From positions 1 through 10,542 of the forward strand of contig CAMGRE010000081.1 in the NCBI GenBank assembly GCA_946061355.1: a DNA stretch of 10,542 bases. The letters run 5' to 3'. Shown here piece after piece: positions 4,681 through 10,542 of this stretch. A program made the position numbers and the translations under genes. Source of the DNA: an uncultured bacterium. Its GTDB lineage: Bacteria > Bacillota > Clostridia > Lachnospirales > Lachnospiraceae. Within the stretch, counting starts at the first letter, position 1, and every line of letters starts with the position of its first letter. The notes below the pieces were generated by a model. The model was given only the letters and a program-made list of their open reading frames with translations, was not told the DNA's origin and did no database searches.

Positions 4681-6729
4681 ATGAAAAAGAGGATTAAGAT
4701 AAAGGGCAGACTTCGCATTTATCTTCAGGCTTCCCTGATTTTAGGAATTCTACTCACGTTTTTAAATATAGCGATCTATCTGCTTGATTTTCAGTCGGGG
4801 CTTTTGCTCACCTGCTTTTTGATATTTTATTTTACGGTAATTTTTGCGCTGATGTTTTACAATAAGCCCATTATCATGAATGAGCTGATCAGCTTTGCAA
4901 CCCAGTATGGTCAGATACAAAAGAAACTGCTCCGGGAACTTGATATGCCTTATGCACTTCTTGATGAGAGCGGCAAGGTGATCTGGACGAACAGGGCTTT
5001 TGAAGTTGTGACGCATAAAGAGAAGGGCTATAGCAGATCCATTACGAATCTTTTCCCCGTACTGACCAAGGACAGGCTTCCGGCAGAGGAAGACGAGGTG
5101 CAGATGGATCTGGAATATGAGGACAGCGAGTTTACTGTCCGCATGAAAAAGATCCCGCTTACGGACATGGCTGCAAACAGCGAGATCTTTCAGGAAACAA
5201 ATTATAAGGGGTATCTGATCGCGTTGTATCTCTATGATGAGACGGCATTAAAGATTGCCCTGAAGGAAAATGACAATCAGTCGTTGGCGATCGGTCTGAT
5301 TTATCTTGATAATTATGAGGAAGCTTTGGAAAGTGTTGAGGAAGTGAGACGATCTCTGCTCACAGCGCTCATCGACCGGAAGGTAAATAAGTATGTTGCT
5401 TCGCTGGACGGTATCACAAAGAAGATTGAGAAGGATAAGTATATGGTGATCCTCCGCAAGGAATCGGTGATGCAGATGGAGGAGACCAGGTTTGATCTGC
5501 TGGAGGATGTGAAGACAGTCAATATCGGTAACGAGATGGCGGTTACACTCAGCATTGGTATCGGTCTGGATGGTCTGACCTATGCGCAGAATTATGAATT
5601 CTCAAGAACAGCCATTGATCTCGCACTTGGAAGAGGCGGGGATCAGGCAGTTGTCAAGACATCGGAATCCATCACATATTACGGCGGAAAGAGTCAGCAG
5701 GTGGAGAAAAATACCCGTGTTAAGGCAAGGGTAAAAGCACATGCATTGAATGAGATCATTTCCACAAAAGACAAGGTGATCATTATGGGACACCGTCTGG
5801 CTGACGCGGACAGTTTTGGCGCAGCAGTCGGCGTATACCGTATTGCCAAAGCTCTGAGCAGAAGAGCCTATATCGTTTTGAATGATGTGACGACATCCGT
5901 ACAGCCGGTAGTGGATCTGTTCCGCGGCAACTCTGATTATGATGAGGATATGATTATTAACAGTGCAAGAGCGGTGGAGGAAGCAGAGAGCAATACCGTG
6001 CTGGTGGTGGTGGATGTCAATAAACCCAGTATCACAGAGTGCCCGGAACTCCTCAGACTGTGCAAATCCATCGTTGTACTCGATCATCACAGACAAGGTG
6101 CCGAGACGATCGAGAACGCGACGCTTTCGTATGTGGAACCGTATGCGTCGTCCACGTGTGAGATGGTTGCCGAGATCCTGCAGTATATCAAGGACGGGAT
6201 CAAACCAAAGGCGGACGAGGCGGATGCGATGTATTCCGGCATCATCATAGATACGAACAACTTTATGTCCAAAACTGGCGTGAGGACTTTTGAAGCGGCA
6301 GCTTATCTGCGAAGGAACGGTGCAGATGTAACCAGGGTGCGCAAACTATTCCGGGAGGATGTTCTGGAGTATAAGACGAAAGCGGACGCCGTGAGTCAGG
6401 CGGAGATCCATCGCGGCCATTATGCGATTTCCGTTTGTTCCAGTGAGGGAATTTCAAGTCCTACCGTGATCGGGGCACAGGCGGCCAATGAATTGTTAAA
6501 CATCAAGGGAGTCAAGGCAAGCTTTATTCTGACTGATTTCCAGGGGAAGATATACGTCAGTGCGCGTTCCATTGATGAGGTAAACGTTCAGGTGATCATG
6601 GAGCGCCTGGGCGGCGGAGGACATATGAATATAGCAGGTGCACAGATCGAGGATGCGTCCATCCTCGAGGCAGTGAAGCTGATCAAGGATACGTTGAATA
6701 AGATGATAGAAGAGGGTGATTTATCATGA
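4681..6729 (+). CDS. gdpP: Cyclic-di-AMP phosphodiesterase GdpP (PAS-GGDEF-DHH/DHHA1)
   Basis: GdpP is a membrane-anchored enzyme that hydrolyses c-di-AMP to pApA, controlling a second messenger of potassium, osmotic and wall balance. From ATG 4681 it has 682 residues (B. subtilis YybT/GdpP is about 659). Order: two membrane helices (about 12-36, 40-62); a degenerate PAS (about 85-135); a degenerate GGDEF (about 200-330, ending LALGRGGDQAVVK from 314); a DHH phosphoesterase with GHRLADADSFG (His371, Asp375, Asp377), VVVDVNKP (Asp445), DHH at 468-470 and IIIDTNN (Asp524); and DHHA1 with GGGGH at 644-648. All expected metal ligands are present, so it should be active. In-frame ATGs at 4582 and 4657 also exist. 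ATG 4681 is preferred because CGGGAG lies six bases upstream and MKKRIKIKGRL leads straight into helix 1. Its stop overlaps rplI by ATGA. Confidence 0.95.
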   Translation: MKKRIKIKGRLRIYLQASLILGILLTFLNIAIYLLDFQSGLLLTCFLIFYFTVIFALMFYNKPIIMNELISFATQYGQIQKKLLRELDMPYALLDESGKVIWTNRAFEVVTHKEKGYSRSITNLFPVLTKDRLPAEEDEVQMDLEYEDSEFTVRMKKIPLTDMAANSEIFQETNYKGYLIALYLYDETALKIALKENDNQSLAIGLIYLDNYEEALESVEEVRRSLLTALIDRKVNKYVASLDGITKKIEKDKYMVILRKESVMQMEETRFDLLEDVKTVNIGNEMAVTLSIGIGLDGLTYAQNYEFSRTAIDLALGRGGDQAVVKTSESITYYGGKSQQVEKNTRVKARVKAHALNEIISTKDKVIIMGHRLADADSFGAAVGVYRIAKALSRRAYIVLNDVTTSVQPVVDLFRGNSDYDEDMIINSARAVEEAESNTVLVVVDVNKPSITECPELLRLCKSIVVLDHHRQGAETIENATLSYVEPYASSTCEMVAEILQYIKDGIKPKADEADAMYSGIIIDTNNFMSKTGVRTFEAAAYLRRNGADVTRVRKLFREDVLEYKTKADAVSQAEIHRGHYAISVCSSEGISSPTVIGAQAANELLNIKGVKASFILTDFQGKIYVSARSIDEVNVQVIMERLGGGGHMNIAGAQIEDASILEAVKLIKDTLNKMIEEGDLS

Positions 6730-7172
6730 AGATTATTTTGTTGCAGGATGTGAAGAACGTAGGGAAGAAGGGCCAGATCATCGATGCGAGCGATGGATAT
6801 GCGAGGAATTTTATCCTCCCCAAAAAACTTGGTGTAGAGGCGAACAGCAAAAATATGAATGATCTGAAGCTTCAGAATGCCAATGCAGAGAAAATAGCGA
6901 AGGAACAGCTTGAGAGCGCAAAGGAATTTGCAGCGCTTATGGAGACAAAAGAGGTTGTCGTTACGATGAAGGCCGGTGAGGGCGGAAGAGCTTTCGGCTC
7001 TGTCTCCAGCAAGGAGATTGCGCAGGCGGCAAAGGAACAGTGCAGCATGGAGATCGACAAGAAAAAGATTCAGCTTCCGGAAGCGATCAAAAATTTCGGT
7101 GTCTATGAGGTGACGGTAAAACTTCATCCGCAGGTGAGCGGGAAGCTGAAGGTAAAAGTACAGGAAGGATAA
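6726..7172 (+). CDS. rplI: 50S ribosomal protein L9
   Basis: L9 is a large-subunit protein at the base of the L1 stalk that helps keep the reading frame. The 148-residue product has the normal length. It starts with the hallmark MKIILLQDVKNVGKKGQ and continues GYARNFILPKKLGVEAN (N-domain, about 1-52). A long charged connecting helix follows (about 43-75, ending AKEQLESAKEFA), then the C-domain with GEGGRAFGSVSSKEIA and VYEVTVKLHPQVSGKLKVKV. The start codon overlaps the gdpP stop (ATGA), with GAGGG nine bases upstream, so translation is probably coupled to gdpP. The order gdpP-rplI-dnaB is conserved in Firmicutes. Identity is firm. Confidence 0.98.
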   Translation: MKIILLQDVKNVGKKGQIIDASDGYARNFILPKKLGVEANSKNMNDLKLQNANAEKIAKEQLESAKEFAALMETKEVVVTMKAGEGGRAFGSVSSKEIAQAAKEQCSMEIDKKKIQLPEAIKNFGVYEVTVKLHPQVSGKLKVKVQEG

Positions 7173-7176
7173 GGTA

Positions 7177-8514
7177 ATGCCGGAAGAAGAAGCATTATTA
7201 AAAAGAGTGAAGCCCCACAGTATGGAGGCGGAACAGTCGGTGATCGCGTCCATGATCATGGATCGGGAAGCGATCGTGGCGGCTTCCGAGATTCTGCACG
7301 GGGATGATTTCTATGGGAAGCAATACGGGGTATTGTTTGATGCCATGGTGGAGCTTAATGATGAAGGCAAACCGGTTGATCTCGTTACACTGCAGGACCG
7401 GCTGAAGGAAAAGGATGTCCCTCCGGAGGTGAGCAGCCTGGAATTCCTCAAGGACTTGATGCAGATCGTTCCGACTTCGGCAAATATCAGATATTATGCC
7501 AATATTGTTGCTGAAAAGGCAACGCTTCGGAAGCTGATCAGTCTGAATGAGGAGATTGCCAATACCTGCTATGTGGGTAAGGAACCGCTGGAGGCAATTC
7601 TGGAGGATACCGAGAAACGCGTTTTTGATCTGGTGCAGAAGAGAAATGCCGGAGACTTTGTTCCTATTCGTGAAGTAGTTATGAATGCAATGAATAAGAT
7701 CGAGGCTGCATCCAGGAATAAGGGAGTGGTCACGGGAATTCCGACCGGTTTTATTGATCTGGATTACAGGACAGCCGGTATGCAGCCGTCAGATCTGATT
7801 CTGGTCGCTGCAAGGCCTTCCATGGGCAAAACGGCGTTCGTACTTAACATTGCGCAGTACATGGCGTTTAAACAGAATCAGACAGTCGCGATATTCAGTC
7901 TGGAAATGTCAAAGGAGCAGCTTGTCAACCGTTTGTTTTCGTTGGAATCCAAGGTGGATTCCCAGCATATCCGTACGGGAAATCTGTCGGACAGTGAATG
8001 GGAGAAACTGATTGAGAGTGCCGGAATCATCGGGAAGTCAAATTTGATCATTGATGATACGCCGGGAATCAGTATACCGGAGCTTCGTTCGAAATGCAGG
8101 AAATATAAGCTGGAACACGATCTGAAAGTGATCATTATTGACTATCTGCAGCTGATGTCGGGAAGCGGCAGAGGGAGTGATTCCAGACAGCAGGAGATTT
8201 CGGATATCTCAAGATCCCTGAAGGCACTTGCAAGAGAACTGAATGTGCCAGTGATGGCATTATCACAGCTCAGTCGTGCCGTAGAGCAGAGGCCGGATCA
8301 CAGACCGATGCTTTCCGATCTGCGTGAGTCCGGTGCGATCGAGCAGGACGCGGATGTTGTGATGTTCATTTACCGTGATGATTATTATAACAAAGACAGT
8401 GAGATGAAAGGTGTAGCGGAAATCATCATAGCCAAGCAGAGAAACGGTCCGATCGGCACGGTAAATCTCGCATGGCTGCCTGACTATACCAAGTTTGCAA
8501 ATATACAAAAATAG
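7177..8514 (+). CDS. dnaB: Replicative DNA helicase DnaB (called DnaC in B. subtilis)
   Basis: DnaB is the hexameric helicase that unwinds the chromosome ahead of the replication fork in the 5'-3' direction and binds primase through its N-terminal domain. The 445-residue length is normal, with no intein. The N-domain (about 8-110) starts with PHSMEAEQSVIASMIMD and includes GDDFYGKQYGVLFDAMVEL and VPTSANIRYYANIV. After a linker, the RecA-like motor (about 180-445) has Walker A ARPSMGKTA (Lys218), Walker B VIIIDYLQLM (Asp322), SQLSRAVEQRPDHRP and SDLRESGAIEQDADVVMFIYRDD. Four bases separate it from rplI, and GGAAGGA gives a good ribosome binding site. It is the last gene of the gdpP-rplI-dnaB unit, followed by a terminator at 8581-8625. 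Identity is firm. Confidence 0.98.
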   Translation: MPEEEALLKRVKPHSMEAEQSVIASMIMDREAIVAASEILHGDDFYGKQYGVLFDAMVELNDEGKPVDLVTLQDRLKEKDVPPEVSSLEFLKDLMQIVPTSANIRYYANIVAEKATLRKLISLNEEIANTCYVGKEPLEAILEDTEKRVFDLVQKRNAGDFVPIREVVMNAMNKIEAASRNKGVVTGIPTGFIDLDYRTAGMQPSDLILVAARPSMGKTAFVLNIAQYMAFKQNQTVAIFSLEMSKEQLVNRLFSLESKVDSQHIRTGNLSDSEWEKLIESAGIIGKSNLIIDDTPGISIPELRSKCRKYKLEHDLKVIIIDYLQLMSGSGRGSDSRQQEISDISRSLKALARELNVPVMALSQLSRAVEQRPDHRPMLSDLRESGAIEQDADVVMFIYRDDYYNKDSEMKGVAEIIIAKQRNGPIGTVNLAWLPDYTKFANIQK

Positions 8515-8580
8515 ATGAATGGAGAAACGGCCTGGTGTATGGAAGACAGGCTCCGCCGGACAAAATGGAATAAAAATGAT

Positions 8581-8625
8581 ACAAAAGAGGACAAGCACTA
8601 AATAAGTGTATGTTCTCTTTTTTGT
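8581..8625 (+). terminator. Intrinsic terminator after dnaB
   Basis: AGAGGACA (8586-8593) pairs with TGTTCTCT (8611-8618, one G-U). After one A-A mismatch the stem continues with GCACT (8595-8599) and AGTGT (8605-8609, one G-U), around an AAATA loop. A run of T (8618-8623) follows the stem. The flanking ACAAA and TTTGT extend the pairing, so it may work in both directions. It ends the gdpP-rplI-dnaB transcript. Confidence 0.82.
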
Positions 8626-8670
8626 ACGCAGAGACACAGAAAGGAAGATTTTGAAAAAGGAGGTCAAAGC

Positions 8671-9246
8671 ATGGAGCAGAAAAAGTATTTTATATCGGAC
8701 GCAGCGAAGCAGGTCAATGTGGAGAGTCATGTTCTGCGGTATTGGGAAGAGGAACTGGAACTTCCCATCAAACGAAACAAGCAGGGGCATCGATTTTATA
8801 CAACAGAGGACGTGGAGCGTCTGAAACGGATCAAAATGATGAAGGAACAGGGCTTCCAACTAAAAGCAATCAAAACGGCGCTCAAGGGGGAATGTGATGA
8901 GGCCGGACTGCCGGTAATCGGCAAAGTAATTGTACATCCGGAACGAAAGGAAGAGACAGGGATCACGAAAGCGGTTTCTCCGGACGAAAAGGCATTGCGG
9001 TTACAACTTCTCTTAAAAAATCTTATGTTGGACGCGATCCGGGAGGGAAACGAAGAATTCTGCCAGGTAATCAAGGAAAGTCTATTGAAGGAACTTGATT
9101 ATCAGTTCCGTTTGCAAGAGGAGCGAGAAGAGGAACGTGAGACAAGACGGCAGGAGAAGGAAGAGGAGCATTTCAAAAAGATCGATGAGTTACTTCGGGA
9201 AAAATCAATTAAAAGCGAAAAAAAGAAAAAGCATTCATTTTTTTGA
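8671..9246 (+). CDS. MerR-type helix-turn-helix protein with charged coiled-coil tail
   Basis: This is a DNA-binding protein of 191 residues. Residues 6-73 form a MerR-like winged helix: YFISDAAKQVNVESHVLRYWEE, then the wing NKQGHRFYTTEDVERLKRI and MMKEQGFQLKAIKTALKG. The remainder lacks an effector pocket I recognise and has only two Cys (in GECDEAG and EEFCQV), so no thiol metal site. The stretch 110-185 is rich in Glu, Arg, Lys and Leu (EERETRRQEKEEEHFKKIDELL), predicted coiled coil, and ends in a Lys run and HSFF. Helix-turn-helix plus coiled coil resembles RacA-like chromosome-anchoring proteins as well as MerR regulators; a DUF3967-like tail is another possibility. AAAGGAGG sets the start. 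It sits alone between two terminators and I see no clear promoter. Its stop codon is inside the downstream terminator. Confidence 0.82.
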   Translation: MEQKKYFISDAAKQVNVESHVLRYWEEELELPIKRNKQGHRFYTTEDVERLKRIKMMKEQGFQLKAIKTALKGECDEAGLPVIGKVIVHPERKEETGITKAVSPDEKALRLQLLLKNLMLDAIREGNEEFCQVIKESLLKELDYQFRLQEEREEERETRRQEKEEEHFKKIDELLREKSIKSEKKKKHSFF

Positions 9247-9255
9247 ATGCTTTTT
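9226..9255. terminator. Bidirectional terminator shared by the MerR-like gene and ferredoxin
   Basis: AAAAAGCATTCA (9226-9237) and TGAATGCTTTTT (9244-9255) form a perfect 12-bp stem around a TTTTTT loop. The A run on the left and T run on the right give a U tract on either strand, so the element can end both convergent transcripts. The TGA of the upstream gene (9244-9246) is the first codon of the right arm, and the last codons (KKHSFF) form the left arm and loop. Confidence 0.85.
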
Positions 9256-9281
9256 CCGGATCTTTACCTATTCAGATCTGA

Positions 9282-9452
9282 TCAACCCTCAGAGATGGAA
9301 CCTGTAGGGCAAGCGCCTGCGCAGGAACCGCAGCTGATGCACTTGTCAGCATCGATCTCAAATTTGCCGTCGCCCATGCTGATTGCACCAACAGGACACT
9401 GAGCCTCACATGCGCCGCAGCTTACACAACCATCGTTAATTACAAATGCCAT
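9282..9452 (-). CDS. Small 2[4Fe-4S] ferredoxin
   Basis: This is a cytoplasmic low-potential electron carrier of the clostridial type, serving enzymes such as pyruvate:ferredoxin oxidoreductase or hydrogenase in anaerobes. The 56-residue product reads MAFVINDGCVSCGACEAQCP, then VGAISMGDGKFEIDADK, then CISCGSCAGACP and TGSISEG. It carries two complete CxxCxxCxxxCP motifs (Cys 9, 12, 15, 19 and 38, 41, 44, 48), the internal duplication typical of the family, and the normal length of about 55. AAGGAGG eight bases before the ATG fixes the start; the stop is TGA at 9284-9282. It is convergent with the MerR-like gene, shares its terminator, and appears to be monocistronic. All eight ligands are present, so it should be functional. 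The specific redox partner cannot be read from context. Confidence 0.96.
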   Translation of the reverse strand: MAFVINDGCVSCGACEAQCPVGAISMGDGKFEIDADKCISCGSCAGACPTGSISEG

Positions 9453-9479
9453 AATAGAATCCTCCTTATTTCTACATCT

Positions 9480-9522
9480 GTTAGCGGAAACAAACTACAA
9501 TTAGAGTCGGCTAATCGCTAAC
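9480..9522 (-). promoter_or_regulatory. Possible structured 5' leader of the ferredoxin gene
   Basis: In the ferredoxin transcript, GTTAGCG (9522-9516) can pair with CGCTAAC (9486-9480), seven perfect base pairs. Inside it TTAG and CTAA form a smaller four-bp stem around six bases. The structure ends 28 bases before the start codon, leaving the ribosome binding site free. It could stabilise the mRNA or bind a regulator. It does not resemble a riboswitch I know. Confidence 0.3.
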
Positions 9523-9543
9523 GTACTATCAATTTTCAGTAAC

Positions 9544-9572
9544 ATTTTAATATAAAACAGACATAAATACAA
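9544..9572 (-). promoter_or_regulatory. Candidate promoter of the ferredoxin gene
   Basis: On the minus strand, TTGTAT (9572-9567) and TAAAAT (9549-9544, 5/6 match) are 17 bases apart. Transcription would start near 9537, giving an untranslated leader of about 85 bases that contains the stem at 9480-9522. Assigned by eye. Confidence 0.45.
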
Positions 9573-9583
9573 GTGGATAATTC

Positions 9584-9612
9584 TTGTTTTCACAGTTCTT
9601 TTATGAGATAAT
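9584..9612 (+). promoter_or_regulatory. Candidate promoter of the chemoreceptor gene
   Basis: TTGTTT (9584-9589) and GATAAT (9607-9612, 5/6 match) are 17 bases apart, with TG at 9604-9605 giving an extended -10. The start would be near 9619, about 94 bases before the chemoreceptor ATG. It is back to back with the ferredoxin promoter. Confidence 0.45.
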
Positions 9613-9653
9613 TATTTATAGCATCAGTGTAGGGAATATGGGAGAAATAAATA

Positions 9654-9684
9654 TTTACAGAATGTCCGATTCGGACGTTATACA
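9654..9684 (+). promoter_or_regulatory. Second chemoreceptor promoter candidate with internal dyad
   Basis: TTTACA (9654-9659) and TATACA (9679-9684) are separated by 19 bases. The spacer contains the perfect dyad GTCCGA-T-TCGGAC (9664-9676). A long spacer holding a dyad operator is the layout of MerR-controlled promoters. TAAA followed 13 bases later by CCGAT-like sequence also faintly recalls a motility sigma promoter, but that spacing is two bases short of the usual 15. Evidence is weak for either promoter; the dyad itself is certain. Confidence 0.35.
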
Positions 9685-9712
9685 ATAAGAAAATGAGAGT
9701 GAGGTAAGGAAA

Positions 9713-10542
9713 ATGATTTTTTCAAAAAACAAGGCAGAGATGATCAATGCGGTAGCGGAGCTGAGGGAGACAGATTTTTCCAAAGACCCGGCATTGGCAG
9801 AGATTTACGGCAGACTGATCAAAGGAAGAAGACAGTTTGAAAATATTCTTGACAAAAATATCAAAGCCGTTATGCAGATCAGTTCTCTTGATCTTACCTT
9901 GAAGCACCATACGGAACACATGAAAGAGATAGCACACCATGTGGCGGAAGCGGCGGAAGGAATTTATGACGCTGCCAATGAATCCGCTTCTGTTGCGGTG
10001 CAGGTTAATCAACAGCACGAGGAATTGACAAATACGATCATCAGTGCGGCAGAGGAGACGGATCAGGTATACAAAAAAATTGAATCAGGGCAGAATGATC
10101 TGACAAGCATCAAAGAGTTATCCGGACAGACAATCCTTGAATCTGAAGAGATGAAGAAGGATCTGAATGAACTCTTTGACGTGATTGAACGGATGAATGA
10201 AGTAATTGCCGGAATCAACTCAATCTCTTCCCAGACGAATCTGCTTGCATTGAATGCGTCGATCGAGGCAGCGCGTGCCGGTGAAGCAGGAAGGGGCTTT
10301 GCCGTTGTTGCCGATGAAATCCGTTCTCTGGCGGAAGAAACTCAGAAAATGACGGCAAATATGGGCAAATTTGTTGACGGGATCAAAGAGGCGTCCCAAA
10401 AGAGTTCCAAAAGCGCTACAAGTACCATTCAGGCATTGGAGAGCATGACGGAAAAGATTGAAAATGTCTGGAAATTAAATGATGAGAATCAGCGGCATGT
10501 CTCTGCGGTAAATGAGTCGATCAGTTCCCTGGCGGCTGTCAG
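9713..10542 (+). CDS. Soluble methyl-accepting chemotaxis protein, 3' end missing
   Basis: This is a cytoplasmic chemoreceptor that signals through CheA/CheW to control motility. The frame opens at ATG 9713 (MIFSKNKAEMINAVAELRE) and runs 276 codons plus two bases to the window edge without a stop. No signal peptide or membrane helix is present. After a short helical N-domain (1-60, LIKGRRQFENILDKNIKAV), the rest is the long antiparallel coiled coil of the MCP signalling domain. The hairpin tip begins at residue 167: GINSISSQTNLLALNASIEA, followed by ARAGEAGRGFAVVADEIRSL, a near-perfect match to the family signature. Glu/Gln-rich heptads on both sides could carry methylation sites. GAGGTAAGGA precedes the ATG. 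No known sensory domain is recognisable in the N-terminal part. Family is certain; the signal sensed is unknown. Confidence 0.95.
   Translation, partial: MIFSKNKAEMINAVAELRETDFSKDPALAEIYGRLIKGRRQFENILDKNIKAVMQISSLDLTLKHHTEHMKEIAHHVAEAAEGIYDAANESASVAVQVNQQHEELTNTIISAAEETDQVYKKIESGQNDLTSIKELSGQTILESEEMKKDLNELFDVIERMNEVIAGINSISSQTNLLALNASIEAARAGEAGRGFAVVADEIRSLAEETQKMTANMGKFVDGIKEASQKSSKSATSTIQALESMTEKIENVWKLNDENQRHVSAVNESISSLAAV

Noticed and set aside
6588..7259. A 223-codon minus-strand open frame across the gdpP end, rplI and dnaB start
   Set aside because: It is the mirror of three firmly identified genes and has no recognisable protein features.
7177..8514. Possible intein in DnaB
   Set aside because: Helicases of this kind are common intein hosts, but the Walker A and later motifs are contiguous and the length of 445 residues is normal.
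8529..8552. A small hairpin GCCTG/CAGGC between dnaB and its terminator
   Set aside because: It has only five base pairs, a long loop and no U tract; probably chance.
8263..8859. A 198-codon minus-strand open frame over the end of dnaB and start of the MerR-like gene
   Set aside because: It crosses a strong terminator hairpin and two real coding regions; the composition looks like noise.
1..10542. CRISPR array, tRNA, rRNA, transposon ends, phage or defence genes
   Set aside because: No regularly spaced repeats, cloverleaf, rRNA segments, transposase, integrase or defence proteins were seen on either strand.

Overview
The window reads as ordinary chromosome from an anaerobic, low-to-mid GC Gram-positive of the class Clostridia, most likely a Lachnospiraceae-type gut bacterium. 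This rests on strong AAGGAGG ribosome binding sites, the rpsF-ssb-rpsR and gdpP-rplI-dnaB gene orders, a small 2[4Fe-4S] ferredoxin, a zinc-type ribosomal protein S18 and clostridial-style protein sequences. Genus and species cannot be fixed from the sequence alone.

Layout. Bases 1-734 hold the 3' end of a sirtuin (NAD-dependent protein deacylase) and a small DUF951 protein, both on the + strand. Bases 735-1916 hold a promoter with a dyad, a short leader, the rpsF-ssb-rpsR operon (S6, single-strand DNA binding protein, S18) and a clear intrinsic terminator. Bases 1950-3335 encode a MATE-family exporter. It converges, with a gap of only five bases, on a two-gene minus-strand operon (3341-4452) for a split CHR-family (chromate-transporter-like) permease. 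Bases 4453-4680 are a divergent promoter region with a perfect 17-bp dyad. Bases 4681-8514 hold the tightly packed operon gdpP (membrane c-di-AMP phosphodiesterase), rplI (L9) and dnaB (replicative helicase), closed by a terminator. Bases 8671-9246 encode a MerR-type helix-turn-helix protein with a charged coiled-coil tail. Its stop codon lies inside a terminator shared with a convergent 56-residue ferredoxin gene (9282-9452, minus). After a 260-bp intergenic region with promoters for both directions, a soluble methyl-accepting chemotaxis protein starts at 9713 and runs off the window.

How the genes fit together. Most of the window is core information processing: ribosomal proteins S6, S18 and L9, SSB and the DnaB helicase, with c-di-AMP signalling (GdpP) co-transcribed with L9 and DnaB. 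The sirtuin, the two transporters, ferredoxin, MerR-like protein and chemoreceptor are single genes or small units around this core. I found no CRISPR array, tRNA, rRNA, insertion sequence, phage gene, toxin-antitoxin pair or recognisable defence system, and I do not claim a new system. The points worth a second look are regulatory: short-spaced perfect dyads at three promoter regions (rpsF, gdpP, chemoreceptor), possible pairing that hides the rpsF ribosome binding site, a stop codon embedded in a terminator, and a MerR/RacA-like protein placed next to dnaB. All promoter and operator calls were made by eye and are inferences.
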